Part shown: positions 47,992 through 60,592 of the stretch, in pieces
Layout of the letters: the number at the start of each line of letters is the position of its first letter
Position numbering within the stretch: position 1 is the first letter of the stretch
Assembly (NCBI GenBank): GCA_026119935.1
Contig: JALRMH010000006.1
Coordinates: 186,001-250,000 of the forward strand
DNA length: 64,000 bases
Reading direction: 5' to 3'
Source of the DNA: Endothia cerciana
Taxonomy: Eukaryota > Ascomycota > Sordariomycetes > Diaporthales > Cryphonectriaceae
Translations under genes and position numbers: made by a program
The notes under the pieces: generated by a model
Database searches by the model: none
Told to the model about the DNA's origin: nothing
The model's input: only the letters and a program-made list of their open reading frames with translations

Positions 47992-49973
47992 TCAAAATCG
48001 AGACCGGAAACAGAGCATAGGGCCCTCCTTCTGCCCCGTGACGTGATCCTTGAGCATATACTCGGCCGGCTCAGCATCATCCGCTTCGGACCAAGACACA
48101 TCACTGTGAGCCTGGCGGAAATCAAACTCCCAAAGCAGCCGGGCAAAGGTGAGCATGACCTCAGCGAGAGCAAGCGGCTTTCCCACACAGCTTCGAGGCC
48201 CAATATTGAATGGAAAATACGGCTGACGCGCATTCTTCCCAGCCTTCTTGCCCTCTATCCAGCGCTCCGGTATATATTTGTCCGCGTCCGCCCAGTTGCG
48301 CGGACTGCGGTGCATTGCGTAGATACTGGAGCCGACCTCGCAACCGGCGGGCACGAAGTGCCCGTCGATGACAACGCCAGTCTGCTCCGCCTCACGCCAC
48401 AGGGAGGCGCCACCGGGGGGCGTAATCCGCATGGCCTCGTCGAGGCAAGCACGCAGGAAGACGCACGAGTTGAGCTTTGGGCCGAAGCGTATTTCGGCTA
48501 CCGAGGCGAATGTCGTGCGCACTTCGTCTTGCGCGCGGCGGTAGCAGCGAGGTGAGCCTGCTAGGTAATGCGAGAGCGCAGCCATGGTGGTGGATGTGGT
48601 GTCGGATCCTAGAGCCCGCGGGCTTGTTGTCAGTTATATAGCGCAATGTTTCGACATGATAGCCTGATTGGATGGCGCAAGGAGAATAGAAAGAAAGAGG
48701 AAAGGAAAATGATGTAAGAAGCCTTACCGGCCACGACGAACGTCGCTGTCTCCGTGCTTATTTCCTTAGAGCTCAGCGCCTTCCCCGTATCCGGGTCCTT
48801 GCAGCGCTCAAGGAACGAGAAGACATCCTTGGTATCAGTGTCGGTTGCACCGCGCTGAAGGCGCTCATGTAGTAATCTGCGCAGGAATTTGACGAATCTA
48901 GCCGCTGCCTTTGCCGACTTTGGGAAAAGCCTCTTGTCAAGCCCACCGGTTGTTAGTCCGGATGCTTGGATAAGCACACCAAGACGGATGTTGGAGGTTT
49001 CGATAGCTTCCATTACATAGCGAAACCGTGGCTCTTCTATAGTATGATAATCCGCGTCAAATAATACTGCTGTCATCAGGTCGAACGCGAGATCCGTGAC
49101 TGAGCCCCATTAAGTCAGCATAACCGACAAGCCGTGACTCGCTTAGTCCTCAATGCAAGGGACACTTGCATCTAGGTGCCATGTCTAGCGGAGTCGTCCA
49201 TTTCTCTCCAGACTCTTTCTGGCTGCGGAGAAATTGGCAGAACCTGTCGACTCTTGATTGAATGGCGGGCTCAAGCATTCGCAGACCGCTCTCGGAGAAT
49301 GCTTGGCTCAGGACCCTTCGGCGCATCGCGTGCTGCGTCTTGTCTGACATGGTTAGGGTGTTGGCGGCCTGAGACGACAGGGCCTGATATCCGGCGAACT
49401 TTCGCACGTGGGCTCCATGGCCATAAATGTCTGCGGGGACATTTTCCGTCAATAAGTCACGGTGAACTATTTCTGGACTCGAGAGGGTCCGAAGGGCTTG
49501 TCTTACCATGAAGAGCTTGTGGCGTGTTCATTAAGACGCGGTTGGGTGCGTAGCGGACGCGGTCGCCTGGGACATATACCAGTATAGTATTAGCTTTGGT
49601 GACTCACTTCTACGTGGCCATGCTGATCTTGGATCAAAAGAATTGCACGAACCGTATCTCTGGTGACAGCGATGCATGTCCAGGTGTATGTCACCTCTCC
49701 AGGCATGGTAAGCGCCATACAAGTTTGTGAACTTGGCCAGTAGGGGACCTGGGTATTTTGCCAGAGGATGAAACCATGCGCGATAGACGATGGTGTAGAG
49801 CAGCTACAAGGACACAAACTTCAGTATTAGACGGCTAAACATGCAACACAGCTGTGTAAGAAGAGAGCCCTTACAATGAAGACGCCGCCAACCAGCCATA
49901 CGAAAATAAAACCCCCAGCGGCGCCTGCATATTTTTGCAATCCTGCCGTCTCAAACCGTCCAAACTCAACCAT
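47992..49973 (-). CDS. Cytochrome P450 monooxygenase 2
   Basis: Six exons: 49973-49875, 49803-49653, 49566-49507, 49430-49170, 49099-48728 and 48608-47992, giving 519 residues. The N-terminal anchor (GAAGGFIFVWLVGGVFI) is followed by YRAWFHPLAKYPGP, a fungal P450 entry motif. The I-helix is VVAGSDTTSTT, the K-helix DEAMRITPPGG, then IPERW and the haem loop FNIGPRSCVGK. All key residues are present and frames join cleanly. The fourth intron (49100-49169) begins with GC (AGAT|GCAAGT); no GT choice keeps the frame. The fold is close to the isotrichodermin-hydroxylase-like group common in clusters; the substrate is unknown. It is divergent from the PKS gene. Confidence 0.88.
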
Positions 49974-51120
49974 CGTCGATCTTAGTAGCTCGATTTCGAT
50001 TCTGAAGTTCAGAAATGGGTTTACCAAATTGTATCTCCTGTGAATAACATCAAGGATAATAGGCAACCTAAATGAGAAGTCTGGTGCTGAAGAACGCGAC
50101 AATAATCCACAAAGTGACTGGTACCAATCTTTCCTCCCAGCTGTCTCTCGCCCCAAAATACCACATTAATCATGACCTCACCTGATCTTTGATGTTAGGA
50201 AGCCAAAATCAGGCGAGCAGCTGAGTAGAGCCTACAGGATCTTGTTAGCGCGGAGGGATTCCCGCGAAGCAAGCCAGGTCATTCCTACGGCCATTATTGA
50301 AATGCAGGCAGCTGGGTCCGCGCGTGTTATCGGATTGAATCCACATTTCTCGATACAAACCCTGGAGGTCGTATTGTGCCGATTATTTTTAGTCTTACGC
50401 AAGAACAACCAATTCTAGCTGGTCATTGTTTCATTATTGGTCGCGGCTATTATACAGAAAATAAGGCTGGCTTTATACAGAGCTTGGAAGCTGAGACGGT
50501 GATAGAATTAAATGAAATTATGTGAAAAAAATATGCAAGACACTTGCAACAGTCGTTTCAATACTCCCAACGCTTATCGCTGTAATAAGTATGTACTCGT
50601 CAAAGAATATGCAATTAGCTATCTAAGCAATATAGTGAAAGACTTCTGAGTAAGCACCGGTCTATATACGCAGCGGAGGATCACCGTCTTGTGAACTACC
50701 ATGTTTAAGAAAACAATAACGGACATGTCAGAGTGGCGTTCGAGGCATGCTCAGGGGAATTTGCGGTCTATAACTTGTGGAGTGATGGATCAACTTGCCG
50801 ATGTGTTCCAGCCTCAGCCCCAAGCATGCATTTATTGAAGCCGATGGCAATTCCTGGAGAAATTGTGTAGAGCACATATGCCCTCTGAGACTCCTTTTCC
50901 AGCCACTAAGATACGCATGGCTTGAATTGGTATCTTCAGCCATAATAAGTCTTTGGGAGTCTAAGCACAAGGTGTGTAAGAATTGCAGCTTCTCCGGGGT
51001 TGCCTTAAAAAAACAACATTCATTCCGTGGCATACTTATAAGACGCCTACTCCCCTTCCATCACAAATATTGTAATTAATCGAGACCAATCTTGGGATTC
51101 AACATCGACAACGTGCTAAG
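49974..51120. promoter_or_regulatory. Divergent promoter region, P450-2 and PKS
   Basis: An 1147-bp region between divergent starts. It contains a second copy of GGATTGAATCCAC at 50332-50344, followed by A+T-rich sequence up to the PKS start. A TATAAG-like sequence lies about 85 bp before the PKS ATG. No coding sequence recognised. Confidence 0.6.
50332..50344. promoter_or_regulatory. Shared 13-bp element, copy 2
   Basis: Exact repeat of the element at 46492-46504, in the same orientation and with the same upstream ATCGGA context. It is about 360 bp upstream of P450-2 and 780 bp upstream of the PKS. Confidence 0.4.
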
Positions 51121-54100
51121 ATGGGATCTGTATCATACGATCACGGGCTGCATTCCCCAGAGCTCCTCGCAACAGCTTTGAGGAACGGTGCGGATATTCA
51201 CGATGCCTCTGTCTCACGCTTCGAGCCCGTCGCTATTATCGGTATGGCGATGCGGCTCCCGGGACGAGTGCACAGCGATGCCGATCTCTGGGCTATGCTC
51301 TCACAGAAAAAGAGCGGGCTCTGCGACGTGCCCTCAAACCGCTTCAATATCGATGGCTTCTATGACCCGTCAGGCAAGCCCGGGGGGATCATGATAAACC
51401 GGGGCTATTTCCTCGACGACGTCGAAATCCAGGATTTCGACGCTTCCGTCTTCCCCATGTCTAAGAAGGAGCTGGAACGTCTCGACCCTGCGCAACGCCA
51501 GCTGCTCCAAGTCGCCTACGAGTGCTTCGAAAGCGCCGGCGTGTCCTCATGGCGTGGCAGCAACGTGGGCTGCTACGTTGGCGAGTTCGGCGAGGACTGG
51601 GCTGACGTCAATGCTAAAGAGACGCAGCACAGAGGTGGCTACCGGGGCACTGGCTTCGGGGACTTCGCCATGAGCAACAGGATTTCGTACGAATTCGACT
51701 TGCGCGGCCCTAGGTGAGCCTTGGTACTACCTTTCCCCTTTGCAATAGGGCGCTCAATACTAATGCCAGCACAGCATGACGGTCAAGACAGCATGCTCCT
51801 CATCCCTTGTGGGACTTGACGTAGCGTGTGAGGCCATTCACAGGGGCGAGTGCGACAGCGCCCTAGTGGGTGGCACCAGCTTGATGTTCTCGCCCACTAC
51901 ATGGCTGGCTCTGAGCGATCAGGAACTGCTCTCACCCCGGGGCCAGTGCCGGACGTTCGACGCCTCGGCAGATGGGTACGCTCGTGGCGAGGCTATCAAT
52001 ATGGTGCTCATCAAGAAACTCAGCCACGCACTGAGAGACGGTGACCCTATTCGTGCCATCATCCGCGGGACGGGTGTCAACAGCGACGGCCGGACGAAGG
52101 GGATGCTTACGCCGAGCCCTGTTGCTCAAGCAGCATTGATCTGCCGCACATACGAAGCCGCTGGGATAAAGAACATGGCAGAAACTGCAATCATCGAATG
52201 CCACGGTACAGGCACCCCTGTTGGTGACCCGCTGGAGACGGAAGCCGTTGCGAGCTGTTTCGGCGAGAGGGGAATCATCATCACTTCTGTACGTCCCATC
52301 ATAAGGAATGACTATGCCCTCTCACCCGTACTGAAGTGGACCAGAGACTAATACGAGTAACTCATTAACTAGGTCAAGCCTAATGTCGGACACTCTGAGG
52401 GCGCCTCTGGCTTGACAAGCGTGATCAAGAATGTCTTAGCTTTGGAACACCGGATGGTGCTACCAAACATCAACTTCGAGACTCCCAACCCGAAGAGTGA
52501 GTCCATAAATGCAAAAATTTGAATACATCGTACGGCGCAACAGCTAAATTCTTGTCAGTCCCCTTCGAGGCAAGCAAGCTCCATGTACCGACCGAGCTCG
52601 AGCCATGGCCAAGTGATCGTGCTGAAAGAGTCAGTGTCAACTCGTTTGGAATTGGTGGTGTGAACGCTCATGTAAGTTCGTCCTTGACACCTGATGAACA
52701 AGAAGCATGTGTATAGAGGCTTTTTGCTAAATTTGAACACAGGTTATCATCGAATCCCCGCGGCAATATGGCATAGCACAAATGCAGCCTGATGCTGCGA
52801 TGAATGGTTCATCCAAGAATGGTGTTTATGCAAATGGCACTCATAGAAACGGCACTCATACAAACGGCGTTCATACAAACGGTGTTCACAAGAACAGCAA
52901 CGGTGTTCCAACTAATGGCAACGGTGTTTCTACAAGCGGCAGCAGCACTCACCCGAACGGCGATGCCAACAAGCAGCAGCCGCCAACTCCAAGTCTCCTC
53001 CTCTTTTCAGCCTACAGCGTATCCTCGCTAGAGGCTCAAATCAATGCCTACCGTGAACATATCCAGACACACGATGTCAAGCTAGGCGACCTAGGCTACA
53101 CACTAGCACACAAGCGTGAACATAGGCCATACCGAGCCTACGCCGTGACGAGCGATGTATCCAGCATCCAGCCCTCGGCAATGCAGACGGTGCAGAAGGA
53201 CTCAGCACCACGCATCGGTTGGGTCTTCACGGGACAGGGGGCGCAGTGGCCTGAGATGGGCGTGTCACTGATCGATAACAACGCCACATTCCGCTCTACC
53301 ATCCGCAAGCTCGATGCCTTCCTGGCCACGTTGCCGGTCCCGCCGCCGTGGACGATCGAACTGGAGCTTCGCAAAGCCAAGGCAGACAGTGGCGTGCACC
53401 GCGCCGAGCTTGGCCACCCGCTTTGCGTGGCGCTACAGATCGCGCTGGTTGACGTGCTGCGTGAGTGGGGGATCACGCCGAACGTCGTGCTGGGCCACTC
53501 GTCCGGCGAGGTCGCTGCTGCTTACGCCAGCGGGGCCGTGACGGCCGAAGCTGCGATGGCTACTGCGACATTCCGCGGCACCAGCCATGCTGCAGGCCAC
53601 CAGCTGCAGAAGGGCTCCATGGCAGCCGTCGGGCTCGGGCGTGAGGAAGTGTCGCCTTATCTGGAACCTGGCGTCGATATTGCCTGTGAAAACAGTCAGT
53701 TGAGCGTCACATTGTCGGGAGACACGGAGGCGGTCGAGAAGGTGATCGAGAAGCTCAAGACTGAGCAACCGGGCGTCTTTGCTCGTATGCTGCGAGTCGA
53801 AAAAGCATACCACTCCTGTGAGTCCTTGATTTTTGTACCCAACGTCATAGCACACTATGATCCTGTGGCCTATATCGGTATTTGGAGTTTAGTCCTCGCG
53901 CTGACGGCTGACTGAATACAGATCACATGCTCCAGTATGGGTCTTCATACGAAAAGCATATTACCCCCTACATTTCCAGTATTGATCCTGTGATACCGCT
54001 ATACTCCTCTGTCACTGGAAGGCGTCTCAGTGGCAAGCGTTGTCTCGATGCGCCATACTGGCGCGCCAATATGGAAAGCCCTGTTCTTTTCAACTCGGCC

Positions 54101-57100
54101 CTCCGCTCAGCACTGAGCGATGAATCTGGCAACGTAATCTTGATCGAAATTGGACCTCACGCCGCCTTGGCTGGACCTATCGGCCAAATCCTGAGAGACA
54201 TCGGCCGTACGGACGTCGTCCATTTGGGGACTCTGTCGAGAGACAAAAGCTGTCAGGAGAGCCTTCTGCACCTCGCCGGAAAGCTCTACCAGCAGAATGT
54301 GCCACTCAATCATTCCATTCTCTGGCCACCAGTAACAGGACGCTTCGTCCGAGATCTGCCGCGCTACGCCTGGAAGCAGGACACGAGCCATTGGGCGGAG
54401 CCACGCGTCTCTCACGAGTGGCGATTCCGCGAGAACCCGCCTCACGAGCTGCTCGGAAACAGGCTGTTCGAGATCACTAGCGAGCCGACGTGGAGAAAAG
54501 TGCTGGCGCTCGAAGATGCGTCCTGGCTGGCCGGCCATGAGGTCAACGGACAGATCGTGTTCCCGGCGGCCGGGTACATTGCCATGATCGGCGAGGCGAT
54601 TCAGCAGTTGACGGGTGACTCGACCTTTAGCATCCGGAATGTGCGCATCGCGGCAGCGCGTGTGCTTGAGATGGACGGGACAGTCGAGCTTGTCACCAGC
54701 CTGAAGCCCGTCATGATTGATGCCTCCGAAACCTCGCCCTGGTACATGTTCACCATCAGCTCGTGGGACGGGACGAGGTGGACCAAGAACTGTTTTGGCG
54801 AGGCCAGGGCGAAGATGGACAAATCGTTCGCTCCCGATTTCTTGGCTCCGCGTGCTGCTCCTTTCCCACGGAGAGTAGACGAGAAGTCCTGGTACAATGG
54901 CTTACGGCGGATCGGGTTTAACTACACAGGGCCATTCGAGGGCATCCAATCCGTCTCGGCCGCTACAAACACAACCGAAGCCAAGGCCACAGTGGCGACA
55001 CAAGTTGCAGGTGTAGGGGCTGTTGACGGTGCAAGAAGCTCAAGATACATGCTGCACCCTGCCGTCATCGACCAGTGCCTCCAGCTGTTCATGGTGGCCG
55101 CCTTCCGCGGGCTGGGCCGCAACATGACGAAATTGTCAGTGCCCACCTTCATCGAGGAGATGGTCCTGTCCCACATCGATGGCGTGCAGGAATTGGGCGT
55201 CACGGCGCAGGTCGTCAACGTGCAAGAGCGCGGATCCTTCAACGGGGACCTGCTGGCGTCGAGTGGCGAAGGAGAGCCCATCATCAGCCTGAAAGGCCTC
55301 AAGACCAGCGCTCTCACCAGCGGTGACGAGTCGGCGGAGGAAGAAGTACCCCTGATCACACAGCTAGAGTGGAGGCCGCACAGTGACTTCGTGGATCTCG
55401 GGAGCTGCCTGCAGAGGCGTGAGTCGCGCGAAAGAGAGTGGCCGCTGCTGGAGGAGCTCATCGTCCTGTGCATGCTCGACCACCGCGAGCGCATCACGCT
55501 CAATGACGAGACGGCAGAACATCTGGTCAAGTTCCATCACTGGATGGGACAGCAAATAGAGCACTATCTGTCCGGAACCAACCAGTTCGTGTCTAAACAC
55601 TTGCGACTGGAGGAGCGGAGCGTTGATATGAGACTTGAGCGGATCCAAAACATTGTGGCCGCGCTCGCGAGCTCGCCGTATGCTGTCTTCTGCACTGCGA
55701 TATATCGCCTTTTCAAGGTCGCGCCGTCCATATTCACGGGCGAGACGCACCCGCTACACGTGCTGCTTGAGGACAACGTGCTGGCTGAATTCTACGAGGC
55801 GGCGTCGGTCGACTCGGCAGAGATGATCCGGCTGCTGGCTAACACAAACCCACACTTGCGCATTCTCGAGGTCGGCGCCGGAACTGGTGGCACGACTGCA
55901 CGTGTACTGCGTGCTCTGACCTCGCCGTACGGAGAGCGTTTATACAGCGTCTATTCTTACACCGACGTCTCCGCTGGATTCATGACGGCCGCCAAGGAAA
56001 GGTTCGCTGAACACGAGGGTATCGAGTACGGCGTGCTGGATGTGGCCGAGGACCCTGAAAAGCAGGGTTTCCAGCTCGGCGGCTACGACTTGATTATTGC
56101 AGCCAACGTTATCCACGCCACCGCGAGTCTGAACACAAGTCTTAGCAACTTGCACAAACTACTCAGTCCCGGAGGGCGTCTCTTCCTGGAGGAGCTGAGT
56201 CCCGACGCCATGTTCTTCAACTATGTCATGGGGTATCTTCCAGGTTGGTGGCTTGGTGCCGCGGACGACCGACCAGACAAGCCATGGGTTTCGCCACAGC
56301 GCTGGTCGCAGGAATTGGTCGCTGCGGGCTTCCAGGAGCCCGAGGTCATTGTCCTCGACGATGCTGCGCCGTACCACGTCAATGCCGGCATCCTGGTTCC
56401 GCGCGAAAGCAGGAAGACCAAGCCCTCGCGGGTGACGTTGTTGTGCCACAGCCCCGATGGCCCTTATACTTCCGAGATGCGGCGCAGCCTCGAGGCCATC
56501 GACGTGCCTTTCGACGTGTGTACTTTCGGTCAAGACTTGCCCGCCCAGCAAGATGTGATCTCGCTGCTGGATCTTCAAGAACCTGTGCTGAGCGGCATGT
56601 CTGAGGAGACCTTTAAAACCGTGATGGGATACTTGCAATCGCAAAAGACAACAATGCTCTGGGTGACGCGGGCCTCACAAGTTGCCTGCGAAGACCCCAG
56701 GGCGGCAATGGTGCTGGGCCTCGCCCGGACAGCCCGCAACGAGATGTCCCTTCCGCTTGTCACCATTGAAGTCGACGGCGCGACCTCACCGTCTGTTGCA
56801 ACCGAGGCGGTAGTCAAAATTCTGCTTCGTGCCAAGTCGGTTCACGTCAATCCCGAATCGGTGGATGCCGACCACGAGTACGCCGTTGTAAATGACGACG
56901 GCGAGATATTGATCCCGCGACTTCATTGGCAGACCATGTCCAATGCATTCGCGCAGCCAGCGAGCGGTGAGAAGAAGGATGCCGAACGTACCACTGTGCG
57001 TAAACGTATCACAATGAAGACGCCAGGACTGCTGCACACAATGAACTGGAGCAGCACCAAGACTCTCGACCCTGAGGAGGGTGAGATACTCGTCGAAACA

Positions 57101-59559
57101 AAAGCCGTCGGTCTAAATTTCCGGGTTCGTAACTACCCCAGCTGCTACTCTCTGCCTTTTGTCTTCGTCTGGGGGAGGCATGCTGTAGAATAATGTGGTT
57201 GACAGACAGTAACAATAACAGGACGTCCTTATTGCCCTTGGCGTTCTAGAAAACAGTCCCGCCGAGATGGGGTTCGAGGGAAGCGGCATTGTTCGAGCCG
57301 TAGGGCCCGGAGCTTCACGCTTCACGGTCGGCGACAGGGTCATGTATCTGGGAAGCTCGTGTTTCACGACGATGCAGACGGTGAATGAGCTTTTGTGCGT
57401 CAGGATCGATGACTCGATGAGCTTCGAACAAGCCGCTGCGATGCCGTGCGTATACGCTACGGCTCTTATGGCGCTGGTCGATAAGGCGAATCTGCAGAAG
57501 GGACAGGTACGTGAAAGCGAAACAAACAATCGAAGCGCGATACTAGATCGCGAGTCGCAACGCAAGCTGACAGAACTTCCGAGGGATAGTCTATCCTCAT
57601 TCACGCGGCTTGTGGTGGTGTTGGCCTGGCAGCAATCCAGATGGCGCAGATGATAGGTGCTGAGGCGAGTCTTGACTTTACCCCCTGAACTCCTTCTCTC
57701 TCAAAAATTTAGCACTAACTTCATGATAGATATATTGCACCGTCGGCAGTCAAACCAAGCGAGACTATCTCACTGCCAACTACCACATCCCTGACTCTCA
57801 CATCTTCAACTCGCGGGACTCGTCGTTCCTCCCCGACATCATGCGCGCCACCAACCAGCGCGGCGTCGACGTGGTACTCAATTCGCTCTCGGGCGAGCTA
57901 CTGGCGACGTCGTGGAAGTGCGTGGCCCCGTTCGGCACCATGGTTGAGATTGGCAAGCGAGACTTCCAGCGGCGCGCAAAGTTGCCCATGGAAGCCTTTG
58001 AGGCCAACCGTACCTTTATCGGCCTCGAGCTGCGCCTGGTCTCGGATGCGCAGCCGCAAAAAGCCGCCGAGTTGCTGGAGCGCTGCATCACATGGCTTCG
58101 CGAGGGAAAGATTGCCGGCCCGACGATCTCGAGCACATACCCGGCTGCGCAGATCCAGGACGCTTTTAGGTATATGCAGGTGGCGAAACACATTGGCAAG
58201 ATTGTCGTTACAATGCCTGATGATGCACACCTGCAGGATCTGGATACGGGGTCGTTGTCTTCTGCACCGAAGCCTGAGCCAACACAGGCTCCGGTCTTCC
58301 ATCCGGACCGCACCTATCTCCTTGTCGGCGGCCTGGGAGGCCTGGGTCGAGCTCTTGCCACTTGGATGGCTGATAATGGAGCGCGCTCCTTGGTCTTCCT
58401 GTCAAGATCTGCTCAGGAGGGACCCGCGACGGACAATTTCGTAGAGGAGCTGAACGCCCAGGGCTGCCAAGCGCTGCTAGTCGCAGGCAGCGTTGCCAAC
58501 AAGGCCGATGTGGAGAGGGCCATCGTTAACACTGCCACGGCCGCCAAACCCCTTGCTGGAGTCATCAACCTGTCCATGGTGCTGAAAGATGTCGGTCTCT
58601 CCGAGATGACCTTCGCCGACTGGAACACTGCGGTTCAGCCGAAGGTAGAGGGCACTTGGAATCTACACGAGGCGACATCGGCCCTGTCCTGCGGATCCGA
58701 CCTGGACTTTTTTATCCTCTTCTCGTCCTACGGCAGCATTGCTGGCCAGTGGGGCCAGGCAAACTATGCGGCGGCCAATACCTTTATGGACGCTTTCGTG
58801 CAATTCCGCCACCGCAAGGGCCTGGTAGCCTCCGTCATCGACGTCGGCGTTATGGGCGAGGTTGGTTTTGTGTCACGAAACCAGGACGTGCTCGACCGCC
58901 TGGGCCGCATCGGCATGCGTATTCTCCAAGAACAGACAATGCTCGATGCCGTTTCCTTGGCCGTACATAGGTCGAGCCCTGCCACTAGTACAGTGGCTCT
59001 CAGCGGGAGCGGCAAACACGGCAGCACCACCTACAGTAATCCGAGCCAGGTCCTCCTGGGCCTGAACACTACCATCCCAATATCCTCGCCACTCAACCGT
59101 GTGGCCTGGCGTCGCGACGTGCGTATGAGTATCTATCACAACCTGGAGAGGTCGAACGGGGCCTCGAGCGCCGGTAGCAAGGCGGGGGATCGTAATTCCC
59201 TCCGAGGCCAGCTGGCGTCAAGTTCAGAAGATGAAGAAGGAAAGAGGGGCCTCATCTCGCGCGCGCTCGCCGGTGCGCTCGCCGACTTCCTGATCAAGGA
59301 CGAGGAGACCATCGCGCTGGACCGTCCGCTCGAGACCCTGGGCATGGACTCGTTGGTGGCTATGGAGGTTCGGAACTGGGTGCGGCAGCAGGTTGGCATC
59401 GAGCTGAGCACTATCACCATCGTGCAGAGCCCCTCACTGGTGCATCTGGCTGAGCAGGTAAGGCAGGGCATGCTGGCAGCAGGGGGTGAGGGCAAAGCCG
59501 AGGCCGCATCTGATGTGGCTGTGGCGACAGAAGAGGATGTCCGTGGTGCCGGCGCGTAG
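51121..59559 (+). CDS. Highly reducing type I polyketide synthase, KS-AT-DH-MT-ER-KR-ACP
   Basis: Nine exons: 51121-51713, 51775-52288, 52373-52496, 52559-52671, 52743-53817, 53922-57124, 57222-57506, 57590-57664 and 57730-59559, giving 2603 residues. KS: TACSSS (Cys205), His341 (ECHGTGT), His376 (NVGHSEG). AT: GHSSGE (Ser701). DH: HEVNGQIVFP (His1012) and DQCLQ. C-methyltransferase: ILEVGAGTGGTT (about 1453). ER: GLNFRDVLIALG and the NADPH loop HAACGGVGLAA. KR: VGGLGGLG (about 2190) with Tyr2340. ACP: LGMDSL (Ser2535). No thioesterase or C domain follows, so release needs a partner; the thioesterase of this cluster is a candidate. All catalytic residues are present, so a reduced, C-methylated chain is expected. 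Intron 57665-57729 has a GC donor. The linker between KS and AT carries an Asn-Gly-rich repeat. Confidence 0.94.
52833..52892 (+). repeat. 15-bp coding repeat in PKS linker
   Basis: Four successive 15-bp units encode NGTHR, NGTHT, NGVHT and NGVHK, inside a longer Asn/Gly/Ser-rich stretch (about 52800-52960) between the KS and AT domains. Confidence 0.85.
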
Positions 59560-60006
59560 TTTCTGACTGTAGGTATATGATTAGATCTAATTGTTCGGTA
59601 CATGTGTCTTACGCAAGGAGCCCCCTTTCCTCAAAATCATAGTATTTACTGCCGGCTGAGGTAGACGAATTAAACACTGCTGTTACAAATTCTACCCTCA
59701 ATAGGAGAGCCAGCTCATTCGTGTCCGTTTCCTCATTGTCTTAACGTGGTCGGGCTCTTCCAGGTAGGTTAATTTATGCTCTACTGCTGCCTTTATCTCT
59801 TCTCTTATTTGCCGTCCCTGGTTTTCTGGCACGTTCTCTGCTCGTCGTTTGAAATAACACTAATTAACAACGACCTTTTCTTCCAATCAATCACGATTTT
59901 ATATAGAGACATCCATTTTTCTGCGTGTTTACATAAGTGGCCAGAAGCTCCTTGTTAGCAGGGGCACGAGAGAGCGAGCATCTTCAATCTCGCAACTGAT
60001 TCAACC
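59560..60006. other. 3' flank of PKS, nothing recognised
   Basis: Presumed terminator and spacer; T-rich around 59800-59950. No coding sequence recognised. Confidence 0.5.
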
Positions 60007-60592
60007 ATGGAGACTGCCGATATTTTTCCTCCACCCAGCCAGATTTCTTTATCTTCCATCCCGAGCGCCGCTGGTCCGCTTGAAAATTCGACATGGATCT
60101 CTGAACGTCTTTGCTTCTCTGCCCAGGAAGTTCAATTACATAACACTACCCATCCTCGATTCCGATAAAGTAGCAGGTACGATATATCCAGCCTCAGCTC
60201 AGTTACCCGTAACCGGGCCGAATTCCTAGAGATGTTCAAGGAACACGGCAACGCGAGGCGAAAGGAGCTTTCCGACCTCTGGTCACATATCTTTCAATAT
60301 CTGGCTGTGTATCCGGGCCTGCTCGACGCATACTGGCCTAATGCAATGTCCATTTACCGCTTTCAAGTCATTTGATTTCCTTGTGCCCTTCTTTGCCGGA
60401 TTCCGCCCTGACCAAGAACCACTAGACACTCCCCTTCTAACGGCTCACGAACGCCACTTGACACCGGCCCAGAAGGGGACCGCCTCGAACAAGTCAACCG
60501 ACTCCGCGCGAGCTACAGAGACGGAGGAACAGCCAGCGGAGAGGGCGCCCTATCGGCGAATATCCACAGAATCAGAACCCGATCCACGTTGA
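60007..60592 (+). pseudogene. Possible decayed ORF of unknown family
   Basis: From ATG 60007 the frame reads METADIFPPPSQ... to HPRFR, where a TAA stops it (60166-60168). The same frame then continues with plausible sequence (DISSLSSVTRNRAEFLEMF..., WSHIFQYLAVYPGLLDAYW) to about 60345. The following sequence makes better sense in the next frame (FDFLVPFFAGFRPDQEP...), ending at 60592. A stop plus a frame change suggests decay. Alternatively, unrecognised introns could explain both. No family recognised. Confidence 0.35.

Noticed and set aside
34012..59559. A PKS-NRPS hybrid megasynthase
   Set aside because: The PKS ends at its ACP with a stop codon and has no C domain; the NRPS is a separate gene on the other strand 10 kb away.
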